This document shows, one piece after another, positions 13,301-26,030 of a DNA stretch of 64,000 nt (position 1 is its first letter; the number at the start of each line of letters is the position of its first letter). Source of the DNA: Phallus indusiatus. Lineage: Eukaryota > Basidiomycota > Agaricomycetes > Phallales > Phallaceae. Location of the stretch: contig JAQFWX010000022.1 of assembly GCA_027605045.1 (NCBI GenBank), forward strand, positions 372,001 to 436,000. Direction: 5' to 3'. Both the position numbers and the translations under genes were made by a program. Below the pieces are notes generated by a model. The model was not told the DNA's origin. It made no database searches and saw only the letters and a list, made by a program, of their open reading frames with translations.

Positions 13301-13718
13301 CTGGTCCCGGTTTTAGTTCTGCTCCTGTGCCTTCGGAAATCGCACGTGCGCCAAGTTCGAGCTCTGCGAGTTCTAGATCATTTCAATCTTTCCAACAACA
13401 ACATAAATCTCGTTTTCATTCTTCTACCGCTGCTTCTTCTTCGTCTTCTTCTGCTGAAGTGCGTACTGCGTTGATGCAGACGTATGGGAATCGATCCCGT
13501 GTTGTTGGAGATAAAGATAGTGGTGCTGCGACGACGACACTTCTTGGGGAGGAGGATTTGAAAGCGGAGATTGTCAATTTGATTAATGTGAGTCACGGAA
13601 ATATTATTTTTATATAACTGGCGTGTAAGTTGGCTGACGTTGCGAAAAAAAATGATAGAACGATCCGACTTTCATGAAGGAACTGTATCAAACTTATTTA
13701 TCCAAGGTTAAAGTGTAG
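10310..13718 (+). CDS. DCP1: mRNA-decapping enzyme subunit 1 (Dcp1), long form
   Basis: Dcp1 is the activating partner of the Dcp2 decapping enzyme in cytoplasmic mRNA decay (P-bodies). Exons 10310-10683, 10770-10906, 10995-11061, 11142-13587 and 13659-13718 add to 3084 nt, i.e. 1027 residues. The N-terminal EVH1-type domain runs over about residues 75-225: YLHNLRVIQRHDP, GCEGAMFLFER, YGFYILNRNNTGDYIQ, IGLWTMVTHDRE, MRLHSYVRRGE. The C-terminal short helix (AEIVNLINNDPTFMKELY) is the trimerisation-type motif of metazoan and basidiomycete Dcp1. Between them lie some 750 residues of low complexity: Pro/Gln/Ser-rich, SGSGSGS, a Q-run near 12543-12568, a Glu-rich block near 12640-12715 and Asn/Gly-rich segments. 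Budding-yeast Dcp1 is about 230 residues and human DCP1A about 580, so this one is large. All four introns have good GT-AG ends. Confidence 0.9.
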
Positions 13719-14149
13719 CATGCTCCTTTTCTTTTTCTTTTGACACTCTCATTTCGGCTGGAACAATTCCCTCGTTCTCTTTACTCTTTATCAATCCAAT
13801 GAATTCAATCAACCAATAGGATGGGTCTCGTGGCCGATTACGCAAGTCCCTCATGTATCTCATCTCTTTCTCTCAGCTCTCAATTCTCAATTGTCGACGA
13901 CCATGCATCTTATATATTCCTCTTCTCCACGCTCCCGAAAACGAAACAAACAAACATTCATAAAAACGATATATTCTCCTTTGTCTCCGCTTCCGCCTAT
14001 CTCACTCTCTTCCCATCGGGTTTCTTTCTCTCTCCTTAATCTCTTGGATCAACAACCGCACGTACACAATTTCGCACAATCAAAACTATATAAATCATTA
14101 CAGAAACCTCGCTATTTCATCTTTTTTAACTCATTGTCTCATCGCTACA

Positions 14150-14170
14150 CCAACAACAACAACAACAACA
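14150..14170 (+). repeat. (CAA)n microsatellite
   Basis: About seven CAA units in a CT-rich stretch with no gene. Confidence 0.85.
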
Positions 14171-15540
14171 AACATACATACATGTCACCATCCACACCCA
14201 ATTGTTGTCATTTCTAAATCTATATTACAAGCTCAGTTTGTTCTCTATCTCTCATTCTCTGTCTTTTTCCCCTCGACTTCGCTTCGCGGTCTTATTACTT
14301 TCGACTCCGCGATGATTACGATAACAGTCGACCAGTTTTCTATCGCTATGGGTTCCGATTTTATTAGCTTTTTCGTTTTCCTCCTACCTTGTTCTTCCCG
14401 CCGGCCTTTCATGACCCGTTGTATGTCTCGGGCTTCTTCTACCATACGAGAGTAATCCTACATCGTTCGATTCTCTACTCCGTCTCCTTGTTCCTCGTTC
14501 CTTGATCTTTGATTATACTTTTTCGTCCATCTCTTCGTACCCCTTTATATCAGATCCCAGCGCCCCATTATCTCTCGCGCGCGCTCTGAATCGACCAACT
14601 TACTTTACCTCCCAATCCTCGCTGCTCCCCTTTCTTCTTCTTTCTCTTCTTATGTTTTTCTTGTTCTTCTGTACTTAGTATAAGAAATTGTACGAGATAT
14701 TTTTTTCGTTTATGAGTTTCTTTTTCCTTGTTCCTTGTTCCTTTTTTTTTTGGTTTCCTTTGATACTCCATGTGCTACCTGGTCTTCCTTGGAGGTATGG
14801 ATTCTATACATGCCATACAGTATGTTATGTATGTATGTGTGTATGTATATGTTAAGTTAACCTTGATGGTGTTTTCACATGTGCGCGTGGCTTTCTTTCT
14901 TCTTCAATCGGTTCCTTCTTCAACTTCTTCAACCTTGTCAATGGCCCTCGTGCTAAATCGGGGGGCGCGTGCACACATGCTTGAGGCTGTATTGTATATA
15001 TTCACCATCACTCTTTATCATGTCTTCTCTTACATGTCGAGCGTTTTTTTTTTTGTTCTGAACTCATATGCTCGTTTGTCATTTGAGACTATTATGTACT
15101 TAACGCTTAGAAACCATCATGTTCTGAGTTCTTCCTTCCTTGCTTTCTCTATTGAAATTTTTTCCTGTTCTTTTTCGGCACCGCATCACAACTCTTTTGT
15201 AATGTTATGTTATCACGCTTGTGGCACTTTTTTTTTCAAGAAGTGTAAGTATGTGCTTTATAACATCATCATCATATAAATATGTTTGTGACTTTTTTTG
15301 AGGTGAAGCGCGCAGTGGGTTGACAATATGATTTACAATAATACAAATATGGACGGATTGTCTTCATTTCTTGCGATCGCACAACGGTGTGTAATATTAT
15401 GTATGTATGTACGTATGTATGCGTGCCAAAAGACGACATGCTACGCGATGCTCTTATTGTTATATTATTATGCATTTAATTCCTTTTTTGTTTTTTGTCG
15501 GTCACATTGACAGTATTCAACGGACACGATTCAGAGGCTT

Positions 15541-15608
15541 GTTGTTTTGTTGCTGTTGTTGTTGTTGTTGTTGTTTGTGATGATTGTTATTGTTATTGTT
15601 ATTGTTAT
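15541..15608 (+). repeat. (GTT)n and (TTATTG)n compound microsatellite
   Basis: A GTT-rich run (15541-15574) is followed by four TTATTG-like units (15583-15608). It lies in the gene-poor region. Confidence 0.85.
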
Positions 15609-17687
15609 ATTGCTTTCGAGTGTCTTGATGCCATTTGTATCAGCGTGGGCGTGCGGAGTCCAGATCATTGTCAATAGGTAAATGCGCATGCACAATTGGC
15701 AATTGGCTATGGCCACGGATATCATGATCATTGGCCGTGGATGGCCCTCATGATCTGAAAAAAACTTACAAAAATTCCCGTCCCATCAATTAATTGATTT
15801 AAAAGTTATGAATGTGATCGGTTTTTTTCTTCTTCTTTCCATTTCATTGCGGAATTCATGTTTTTGTCGATGATTTGCAACTATTTTTTATCGTATGTGC
15901 ATGGGGCGCTGGTTAGGCTTTGCCTTTTAAATGAAACAACAATTTCATTGATGCCAGATGCCAGAGTGTTGTCCGAAGAGCATACCGTGACGGCATAGGA
16001 CATCTTTTTGTGATATTGCGTGTAGGCGCGTGGACATTAGAACTTTTCAATGTTCTCCCCAACGTACGTACATATGTCACGGTATGTACAGGTGTCAGCT
16101 AATTATTGTGTACATGCGATCGGCTATTAGACTATTAGTGTACGGCAACGAATGAATAACGGAACAAATGGAGATTTTCCAAGATCTCTCAATTGAAATA
16201 TAGTGCGTGGTGACAATTATTGATTGTTCGGCTAGGAATAATCAGATTAGGCCAGGTCCAGTGAGATGTTTTTGTTTTTTTTTGTTTCTTTTTTTTTTTT
16301 ATTTTTCCTCGGTTTTTCCTAATTCCTAATGTTGCACTCAGATTGCCACGAGGATATTTATACGACGATGGGCGCGACGGATACATCGATCATGTACTAT
16401 ATACTCCGTAGAAGGCTATATAACTCGGTGCCTGCAAGGTGACACCCGCAGTCAAAGCTTTTTCTCCTTCCCATCGTCGTTTCTTATCCTTTTGCTAACG
16501 AGCTGGCAGGTTTTTACCCTTCATTCCAAGGCTAATACTTTACCGGTGCCGTTTCCCCTCCAACTGGGTGTCATTCATTCGCGTCGGTCTCCGGGACGCG
16601 CTAAAAGAAATTTTTCTTCTTCTCATTTCGTTTTCGTTTCTCAAACTTCCGATTCATTCATTCATTCGTTTCGCTATATATTCGTGGCGTGGTTCGTTGA
16701 AGATCGTGCAATTGCCAGTGGAGCCAGACTCTGAACCAGAACCAGAGCAATGCGGACGCTGGTTGTGGGGAGATGCCAGAAATGAAGATGGAGCTTAGCC
16801 TCGCGTCACGGTCCCATGCGGCCGTCATCCATGTCTGGCGTTATTTGTACTTCAGGTTCGGTTTCATTCTGTTTAGTTTTACATACATATTATCGTCTTG
16901 ACGATTTATTTAAGGGCGTTCGACATTCCGTTTTTTCCGACGTGAGCCTGTGCAAAAGTCGTTCGGTAGCTTTAGGCGAAGTCCGACAGCAGTGCTTTCT
17001 CTTTTTCTTCTTTGTCTTGTAGGCTTCAATCGGTTAAGCCAATGGTCATCGCAGGCCTATGTGTGTCACATTGCCTTGGCTCATGAGCTATTTACATCGT
17101 ATGCCATGGCGTGGATATGCCTGTCTTAGATCTTTGGCAGGATTCGATGCGAACAGGGAATATGGCTGAGATCCACAGCTTCTCTATCGTACATTGCCAT
17201 GCGCCATGGCATCTTATACCATACCCAGCCCACATGTTTCATTATTTTTTTTCTTTCCCTCGGCCAGGGTCTGCGGCTCAGCAAGCTTTTGCGTAATTTG
17301 AAAAAGAAGGGCGGCCCGTGGACGTCATCATTCCAGATGCACATATATATGTCCACATGCATGTGCATTGCAGTGTCATGATGACCATGATCGGTGCGAG
17401 GGTGGTGGTTGTCCGTATGGGTAGTTCTGAACCCTCCAGGCGTAAGTGCTACATACATATTTCATCCGTTCGTTCTGATTAAGTATCAATTTGGGACTTT
17501 TCTAGATACACATATTTACATATCGTTTGTGATCGCGATGATCTCCGGATTGGGCGTGGCCTTGGCCCTTGACCTGTGTGTGTCCTTAACGCCTTACGTG
17601 GGTTGTCCCGATACGTATCGTCCTTGTACCGCCCCGGGACTGCCCTGGCTCTTACATTTTTCTTTCTTCTCTCGGTTATTCTCTTTC

Positions 17688-17696
17688 TATATAAAA
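17688..17696 (+). promoter_or_regulatory. Orphan TATA-box-like element
   Basis: TATATAAAA preceded by a CT-rich run. No recognised coding sequence follows within 300 bases, so its target is unknown. Confidence 0.3.
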
Positions 17697-19229
17697 CCGA
17701 GGATCGCCATTTGTCACTCCCTACCCCCACCCAACACCTCTTTGGTGGATATGGACCGCGCTACCTACTAATCGTCGTCGCATGCAACGTCCACGTCCGT
17801 AATCGCACTGGCATTTATTTATTGGATCAACCTCCGGATACCTGGAGTTGATTGGTTTCGTTTATTTATTCTCCAAAAACAAAAACGACATGTTTGTCGG
17901 ACGCGGGTCTTCAAAAAGACATCCGTTTATTTATGGGTATGGATTGGCATTACGCTCTCCCGATGCATTACAGCAGCTAACTAAAGTTTCTCAGCATCTT
18001 CAACTTTCATATTTCGAAGAAAAAAAAACTAAAATAATATTCAATGTACCACTATCGACATTCCACGATTGCATCTGTCTTCATCTATTCCAAGCATCTC
18101 ATCTAGCATCTTTTCGGCATTCTCAAATCAGCATTCGTCATCATCAACACTCGCATTTTTGCATCTGCATTTTCATCTACATCGTCATTCAGCAATCTGT
18201 CCCACATCTAGCATCAATATCATCATCATCAGCATTTCAACCTGCATCGCATCGCATCGTTTCACGCAAAAATCAGGTAAGACCTCCGGTTTGCTCCTAC
18301 TAGACATCCTGACCTCGGGCCTGACGACACTTCAGTATCCACAGACTACCATTCGTGCATTTCTTTGTCTCAATCCTGATTTCATTTCTGCATTCATCAA
18401 AACTAGTCTCGAAATATTATATGTTTTATATGCCATGTGTATGTTCTTGTTTACTGTACGTTCTTGAATTCAAGGTATGAATTATGCAAAAAAAAGTATG
18501 CAAATATTAGAGTGAAATTGAATGATGTCACATGCCACATGATGCCTTTGGTCTGCGATGCTCTCAATGAACCCGATGCAACAGCTGACCTTTGTCTCAT
18601 CTCATCTCGACAAGTCAACAATCGGGGCATTTTCTATTACCAGTTTCACGAAATATGTTCTCCCGAAGCGTCCATCGCTCGCGACAACACCTTGATGTTT
18701 GTCCGTCATGCGGAAACCGTTATTCTTAAGAGGTTTTGAGGGTGCTCCTCTTTCCTGAATCCTGGGACGCACACGGCTGGGAGCTCATCATTTGTTCGAG
18801 TGATATTGAAAGAGAGTTGGAGACTGAAATGAATAGTTAGGTTGACACAGAAGCTGTACGAAATCTTTAGCAACTTCTCTAGACCAAAGATAAAGCTTCC
18901 TTTTGGAGCTGAGGGCGTACACGCGCCCCGCCCAAGTGGATGGAAAGACTTGCGACGGACGCGTAGTGACGCTGTGACGTCATTCGCGTTTACATTCAAG
19001 ACGTGTGTATGACGTCCACTTTTCAAAAAATTAAGGAATTTATATATGGCGGGTCAACGAGTTTTTTTTTTTGTTGCATTTTCATTTGGATAAAGCGGTA
19101 GTTTTTATCATATGAGAATTTAAAAATTCCCTGGTCTTTCTTCCTTTCTTTTCTTTTTGTCCAGTGATATTGAATAATACCCATATCCAACCTCTTTTCT
19201 TGCATCTCTTTTTTTTTAACCTCTTGACG

Positions 19230-22046
19230 ATGTCAGAGTCAACGCTTCATTCTGCTGTCTTAAATCCTCCCCCCGAAACACGTCCAAAACACGACAACGC
19301 ACACGAATGGCACGAGCATGATTCAACGACGGCACAAGAGCATAGCGACGCTGAGGACCACCATGACGACCACGTTATCGAAGAAGGCAATAAGAGTAAT
19401 AAGAAAAGGATTATGAGCATGTACGTTATTGTTTTGTATATTGTGTTTGGAAGAGCACGTTGATACTAAGGATGATATCGCCAACAGTAAAGGCGTTCCT
19501 ATCGGTTTTGTATCCATCGAATTGGCTGTGTTAGCCTCAATGGGCGGGTTCATCTTTGGTGTACGCATTCTCTTTTCTCTCTCTTCTGAATGTGCTTGTG
19601 TGGATGTTTACGCCCTTTTTGTAGTACGATACCGGTCAAATATCCGACATCTTACTGATGGACCACTTCCTCATATCCTTCGCCACATGCAAAACACCAG
19701 GCGTCGCATCAACCTGTGTTTTTAAAACTTCGATTGAAGGTAATGTTTCAGTCACTGTCCTTCCAAAAAAGTCCTCCAGATTCTAATGTGATTTGAAAGG
19801 TTTAATTGTTGGTTTGTTAAGTATTGGAACTCTCTTTGGAACGTTACTCGGTGCTCCGTATGTCTTACTCTTCTCATTTGATTAAGGTTTTGGTCTCACA
19901 TCTCTCGGATAGTCTTGCGGACATGTTCGGTCGGCGTCGTGCGATTGCTATCGAATGCGTAGTCTTTACAATTGGAATTATTATTCAGTTGGCTTCTGTA
20001 ACCGCCTGGTACCAGTTCGCAAGTATGTCCTCTCATGTTGTTCATAACAACGTTGGATTAACATTCTGGTACTAGTTGGTCGGCTTATTGCTGGACTAGG
20101 TGTTGGTGGATTAAGTTCGGCTGTGCCTATGGTTCGTTTCCATAAATTTATATTGTATCAATTGTGGATTAACACGAACGGTAGTATCAAGCAGAAACTG
20201 CACCTCCTCAGATTCGTGGTACCCTAACAGGAACATACCAACGTACGTTAACATATTCCCTCTCTCTTTAACAGTCCATTCATCGTTCTTATATTGACCG
20301 TCTGTACGTTTAGTTTTCATTACTTTTGGTATTTTAGTAGCCTACGCTATATCCATCGGAACACGTCATCTCCCAGATGGTATATCCTGGCGTCTCGTAG
20401 TCGGTATCAGTATTGTTTGGGCTGCTATCCTATGTTTCGGTATCTTAACTATGCCCGAATCTCCTCGGTCAGTTCAAGTTCAACCTGATCCCTGTCAGAA
20501 TATGTTCAATATTGATATAATGATACCAATCTAGATGGCTTGCTGCTCGTGGAGAATGGGACAAGTGCGCTCGTTCCGTTGCCCGGCTTAGTGGCATCTC
20601 GCCAAAAAAAGCACAAACGACGCGTTCTGTTAAACGTGAATTGAGAGAGATTAGACAGAGTATTGAAGCTGATAAAACTATGGCAAAGGTAAGTTTCGCC
20701 GTATACTATACTGGCCCTTTTGAACCATAAAGTCCTTAAATGACTGATTGGCTTTTTCTTTTCTTATCTAGGCAACTTGGATCGAGTGCTTTAGAGGCAG
20801 AAATAAACTGCGCTATCGTACCCTTCTTGGCATGGCTCTGCAGAGTTATCAACAGCTCACTGGGGCCAATTATTTGTAAGTACTTTCTAACCAAAAAGTA
20901 TATTATGTAGCACTCGTTGATGCTACATTCGTCTTTTCTTATCATCACAGCTTTTATTACGGCGCGACTATTTTCCAAGGCGTCGGTATATCAGATTCCT
21001 TTATCAGTCAACTCATTCTAGGAGGTGTAAATTTCGGATGCACATTCTTAGGGTTGTACATCATGGAAAGGGTAACTACAATTTCATCCTTTCTCTTCTT
21101 TTCCTTTCCTGATCTGGTATACTACACTTGAAAGTTCGGTCGTCGTAAACCTCTTATTTTCGGCGGACTCTGGCAATCGCTATGGTTGTTTGTTTTCTCC
21201 GCTGCCGGAACAGCCAAAAATCCGATGACGAACGGGAGTATTGGAGCTTTGATGATTGTTTCTGCTTGTTTGTTCATTCTTGGATATGCCAGTACTTGGG
21301 CTCCGTATGTGTTTTCATTTTCTGCTGTTGATGGGAACGGGCTCTAAATATTTTATTCTGTTTTTTATGTGTTAGGGGTGTGTGGATTATCGTTGGAGAA
21401 ACGTTTCCTACGCGATCTAGAGCTAAACAAGTCGCGTTGGCCACATCTTGTAACTGGCTTTTCGTACGTTCCTATGCTTTTTTTGTTTGAATTTCTTTGT
21501 ATTAATACATATTTGAATAGAACTTTTTGTTGGCCTTCTTCACTCCTTTTATTACACGTGATATCCAATTCCGATATGGATTTGTCTTTGCTGGCAAGTT
21601 ATCTTTCGTGTTCTTCTGTGTAAACGTTTCACTTAGAAGAATTTTGTTGTTATTGTTTGTTTCCAGCCTGTAACCTAGCTGGTTCGAGTACGTTCCCTTC
21701 TAGCTTTATCTATTCGCCCCGCATATATGATGCTTAAATCCTATTTTTTCTAGTAACCACTGCCATATTTTTGTACGAGCCTGCTGGATTGAGTTTGGAA
21801 GAAGTTGACATGGTGCGTATCATGTTTTAATATCAACTCAAAGCCCGTTTAACTGAATTTGCTTTTTAGATGTACAACGATCCAAATACTCATGCATGGA
21901 ATTCTGGTAGTTGGAAAGATCGGAATTGGGAACTGTTAAATAATGGGAACGGAAATGGGAACGGGAACGGGAATGGTGAGACTGAAAATGGGAATGAAAA
22001 TGGGGAGAAGAGGGGTATTCGGAGATTTTTACCTGGAAGGCATTGA
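19230..22046 (+). CDS. Hexose transporter, MFS sugar-porter family
   Basis: Proton- or gradient-driven hexose uptake at the plasma membrane. Seventeen exons (first 19230-19420, last 21870-22046) add to 1782 nt, 593 residues. Sugar-porter signatures appear in order: GFIFGYDTGQISD in TM1, LADMFGRRRAI after TM2, GRLIAGLGVGGLSSAVPMYQ, YQAETAPPQIRGT, PESPRWLAARG, QQLTGANYFFYYG in TM7, MERFGRRKP, and an EPAGLSLEEVD-like end replacing the usual PETKG(L)SLEE. The hydrophilic N-terminus is His/Asp/Glu-rich, and the C-terminus has a run of Asn-Gly repeats. Length is typical for fungal HXT/RAG1-type carriers. One intron (21594-21666) has a GC donor. The ATG follows a T-run leader, and the long gene-poor region upstream could hold its regulatory sites. 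Substrate cannot be told from sequence. Confidence 0.92.
21594..21666 (+). other. GC-AG intron in the hexose-transporter gene
   Basis: GCAAGT donor after FVFA and acceptor TTCCAG before the codons for CNLAGS. Removal of 73 nt restores the transporter frame at a conserved membrane segment. Confidence 0.75.
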
Positions 22047-24025
22047 TTGAGGATGGCCGTTTGTTCGGCGTGTAAGATATCATTTTATTTGCTTTGTTTT
22101 CTCTCTCTTTCTCTTTTTCCACATTGTTTTTTTTTTCATATATTGTATTTTTAAATCGTTATCCATCATGCCTCAACATTCAATTGTTTGTATAATAAGC
22201 ACGATTTTCTTTACGCTCGCTTAATAGGTAATAATACACCAACATATTTTCTATTACATTGTGTGTAACGTCATTCGTTTTGAGACTAAACTGAGCTTTA
22301 GTAAAAGGCCACGGGTGATGCAGGCTAACAACTTTCAAAAGAAAATTTCCGCCGGATTCAGGAAACGGTGTATTTCTTGAAAAAATGAGTACACCACATT
22401 TCGAAACCACATCCCTTGAACTATGGCGCGCTTCCGCATCGTAAACCGACGCGTCTAAGAGCACTTTGAGTGGAGAAGAATCAGACAAAGGAGCATTTCT
22501 GTTACTTGATCTGGAACCATATTCGGGATACTAACTCAAGCCCACATGGTTGATAATTCGTTAAACGCGACGTTGATGGCTGTGTAGAGAACTGTAGGTG
22601 TAAGGGATGTCAAAAGCCTGCTGTTGAGGAATATTAAAGCTCGGATCTCAAATATATACGAGTGCAAACAAGATGACGTACGGGAACAGGACAAGAACGT
22701 GGTTCATGTCCAATCGTCTTGTTCGTTAGAGGGCGCGTCATCCCAGTAACAAGACCGCCAACCATCCAGTGTACCCCAAAAGTGCCCAGAGGACATAAAT
22801 ATGGACAAGCTATATGAGACAAATTGATCAGAAGACGTATTTGTTGGATATTGCCCCTTACAATATCGGTTCGACAGGTGCTGTACATGCCGGTAGCTGA
22901 AGAGGTGACGTGAGTGACTAAGCGTCAGTAACGCGGCCGTCTGTTACCATCTGTGTGCTATGCCAGTAGTACGAGTCCTTCACCCAGTTGCCTTCCCATG
23001 ATTTCATGGATTAATCAACTTGGTAAGTTACATTCTAAAATTCACGAAAGGGATACAGAGTGAAGGTTTTTTTTAGGGCGCTGCCTGATACACTCCAAAC
23101 TTGCGATCGCTGTAATTCAGAAGTTTTCCGAATCCGTATGCTGAACTGTGTTAGTTGTCGGTCAATTACGTTCTCTATAAGAGTCAGTGTAATTCATCGT
23201 TATATTCCCGTAGTCGTCCGAAACTGGTGACTCGTTCGGTCTCGTTCGAGATGATTTTGATTGGGTCCTGTACTAATAACAATGGTGGACATAACAGCTA
23301 TACAAGAGTCCGTGTCACGTTCCTCCTTGATCATCGCAGTTGAGAACCGATCCCCTCCACAAAATGATTCCTTGCAGAACGATGTGTGCCGTAAATCAAT
23401 ACACACTGCACAGCATAGCAGTCTTCTGAGTTCTGACCTTTTGCCACAATTTTGAATCCGTCAATATTTTCGCTATTCCGTTCTTTTTTGGTAGGCCGTA
23501 ATACAAATTTCAGTAAAAGTGCTGAGAAACGAAGAAAATAAAAAACCCATATTGATTAATTATCGTAGTCGTCCGTGGATACAAACATCAACGCCCCAAA
23601 CTCTACAATCTGCTTCTTTGATCTAAGATTCCTTCCTTTGGCTTGCCTGAAGAAGCGTGCCCAACGCCCATTTGGAGATGATAGCTGAGTTGACTCGCAA
23701 GCTATGGAGGGATATGAGCAAGAGCAAGTTACGCAAATGAGCTTTTCAAGTTCAGATTTTCCATAAAGTCCTAGGCGGTGCTACTTATGGGTTGTTTTGA
23801 ATACACACAGGTCTTTCTGCTTGTCATTGAATTTCAAAAAAATTAAATAACACTTCCTTTCGAACTAGGAAAAATGGCAACTGAGGCCTTGAGGTGTGAT
23901 CGGTCTCAACAAAGATTAAGTGGATTATGTAGAGCCGATCCCGGAATGAGGTTAGTGTTTTGTTTTCACAGTATATATCACAACACATCTAGGCTTAAGT
24001 TCGATGAAGAGGAATTTTGAACACC
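22047..24025. other. Intergenic, left border of the DUF6533 array
   Basis: Holds an F-box-gene relic (22345-22488, minus). The part from about 22950 onwards recurs as a diverged direct copy at about 32700-33920. No intact gene is seen. Confidence 0.5.
22345..22488 (-). pseudogene. Relic of an F-box protein gene
   Basis: The frame SPLKVLLDASVYDAEAR matches APLKVLLYTSAYDAAAR of the F-box gene at 42162-43799. The nucleotides CAAGAAATACACCGTTT further on are also shared, but in another frame. No start, F-box or downstream part is left, so this is a short decayed fragment of a paralogue. Confidence 0.6.
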
Positions 24026-25397
24026 ATGCCCCAGTCGCAACTCATACGAGGCCTCCCGCTTATCTACCCCGCCTATATCAATCTAGGTTGAAGAGCAATT
24101 TCTATCTTTGTGGTCGGAAACTGATAATTCTTGTAGTTGCCAGTACAACACTCATTATCTGGGATACTTTTTTGGTCTTCAATGAAGAAGTGAGTATTTG
24201 ACCCATCGAAACGTGATTTTCCACAGCCTCGGCGTACTAAGACCCAGAACAGGCAAAATTTATTTGGTCGTATGCAATGCTCTTTCGTGTTAATGATTTT
24301 TTTAAAAAAATTAATGCCTCAGATCCAAACATACTTTCGTAAAAGTCCTATATTTAACAGTTCGATATCTTGTTTCTCTAGTTTATTGGTAAAGTGTCCT
24401 ACGATAATACTCGCCTGCCGTTTGAAAGCTCCTAATATCCCATAGTGGAATGATTATCGCTTTTTTAGGGAGTCCTACGCATTTCAGCAAGTTTTGTGCG
24501 GAAATAATGTGGATCGTTGGTTTAGGCGGCTTATCGTCTATAACTTGCTCGAATTTACTACTCATACAACGAGGTAGTATACCTTATTCTCTTAGTTGCA
24601 TCATTAAACCAATTTTGCTTTTTTAGTTTATGCATTTTACGGACGGTCAAAATCCGTACTTTGGTCACTGTCTTTACTCTTAGTATTAACTGAAACTGCG
24701 ACGATCGTCATCCTGACTGTGGGTGTACCCGGGTATCGGGTTATCGTTACGAAGGGAGATCATCTTCCCTCACCTTTTGGGGCTTGCATAGTGTCTCAAT
24801 ATCCTGGGAAGCTATCCTTTGTTTTGTAAGCGAAGCCTAATGAGTGAAATGCATAAATCTCTCGCTGAAAGCAAGCATCTTAAAAAAAAAGTTTCTCCGA
24901 GCTTATATTTCAAAGTATTGCTTTTGTCTTCGTTGTCGCACGGTTTGCCCACCTACAGTTTTGGGCATGGAAAACAAGGGTTCCATATTCTCCACTATAC
25001 ATCGATTTCTTCAGGGACGGAACATGGGTTTTCACAGTTTTGTTCTGTAAGTGGCACATGCATTTCAATCATACTTATGTAGGTTTCTCTGGCTGAAATG
25101 GTTACATATATCACAGTTACCTTCTTGCTTTCCGGTGTCTACATGCATACCTCGACAGTCACTGGTCTTTCTTTCGCCTTGTAAGTTCAAATCAGCCTTC
25201 AACTTGATGCGCTATTCAAATATTGATGAAACGGATACAGATGGTCATATGTTTTTTCTAGTATTTGCGTGAGTATTATTCAATCAGTAAATGTAGATTT
25301 TACATATCCCTCTCTAACGCTATCACAGTGTTCGCGTTTGATATTGAATTTGAAACAGACAGCGAAGAGGGACAGAAATTATAGTAATTTATTCTGA
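24026..25397 (+). CDS. DUF6533-type multi-pass membrane protein, copy A
   Basis: Function unknown. Members are Agaricomycete-expanded integral membrane proteins. The start MPQSQLIRGLPLIYP splices after 24086 into VASTTLIIWDTFLVFNEE, the DUF6533 core, then KFIWS, then TFVKVLYLTVRYLVSLVYW. Next come an exon ending SITCSNLLLIQR, the VYAFYGRSKSVLW exon with HLPSPFGACIV, and the SELIFQSIAFVFVVARF and FFRDGTWVF exon. The GVYMHTSTVTGLSFAL exon, WSYVFSSIC and the end SRLILNLKQTAKRDRN follow. The acceptor for the fourth membrane exon is the AG before TGGAATGATT; with it the whole gene is open. It differs most from the other members, and its 5' and 3' parts recur as relics at 33606-33920 and 37381-38090. 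The gene model is manual. Confidence 0.68.
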
Positions 25398-25975
25398 CAA
25401 ATTCTATATCGTGTCAATTTTTCTGATTCATCTTAGCCTCTACCGCTTAACTATAAGAATTTCGGACTTGTACAAGACAATGGTACAACGTTCATATTGC
25501 AGAAGTTGGGTTGAAAATTTGGGACAAAGTTCATGGCTCATCTTAGCGCACAATTTCATTCTATTATCATTATAGAACTATTGTATGCTCCATTATCCTT
25601 GGCCTTCGATTTACTGAAGGTTTATCTCTTGTATAACGACTCCTTCGGTGGTTGACATACAACCATGCATTCAACGTGACCAGCCGGGGCCGGGCTGATC
25701 TACGACACTGCGGGCACACATCGACAGTATTCAAAACGTTTCATGTTCAACACCCGATTAGTCGTTCTCACTTCGAAATGTTGCTTAAGTGGTCGCGAAT
25801 GTCTTTAGACATTAAAGTACTTCGTACCGGTAGGTTAACCTTCAAGCCTGAAGGTACTACACGTGCGAACTGTAATCTAGTACCAAAAGCGTTAGGAACG
25901 GAATGAGATGGATTTTTTGTAAACTGTAATCATATAAGACATTCTAGACGTGTTTAAGAGTCATGGGTGCGATTT

Positions 25976-26030
25976 TGTTTCGTGGGGTAGCTCTTACCAA
26001 GAAGTGCGTCTGTCGTGATTGGGCAGCGTG
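25976..26030 (+). pseudogene. Relic of a DUF6533-family C-terminus
   Basis: The bases encoding SWGSSYQEV correspond to SWDSSYHEV at the end of copy J (53342-54710), followed in both by similar 3' flank. No other exon remains next to it. Confidence 0.5.

Larger units (their letters stand above)
13719..19229. other. 5.5-kb gene-poor region
   Basis: No ORF here has recognisable domains or convincing splice structure. The stretch is unusually rich in pyrimidines (13730-14780), simple repeats and T-runs. Two isolated TATA-like boxes (16416-16424 and 17688-17696) each precede only short, unrecognised frames. 18060-18260 is full of CATC units. It may be a long upstream regulatory region for the hexose-transporter gene, may host non-coding transcripts, or may hold a gene too divergent to see. 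Confidence 0.5.

Noticed and set aside
14770..15279. 169-codon open frame in the gene-poor region
   Set aside because: The translation is dominated by low-complexity hydrophobic residues from T-rich DNA, with no domain and no supporting introns or leader.
18437..18739. 100-codon frame after a CATC-rich stretch
   Set aside because: It needs an uncertain intron, has no recognisable family and lies in repeat-like DNA. It is mentioned only within the gene-poor region.
24378..24490. Apparent one-base frameshift in copy A when the acceptor TTTTTTAG near 24470 is used
   Set aside because: The upstream acceptor CCCATAG restores a full open frame with a typical family exon, so copy A is treated as intact.
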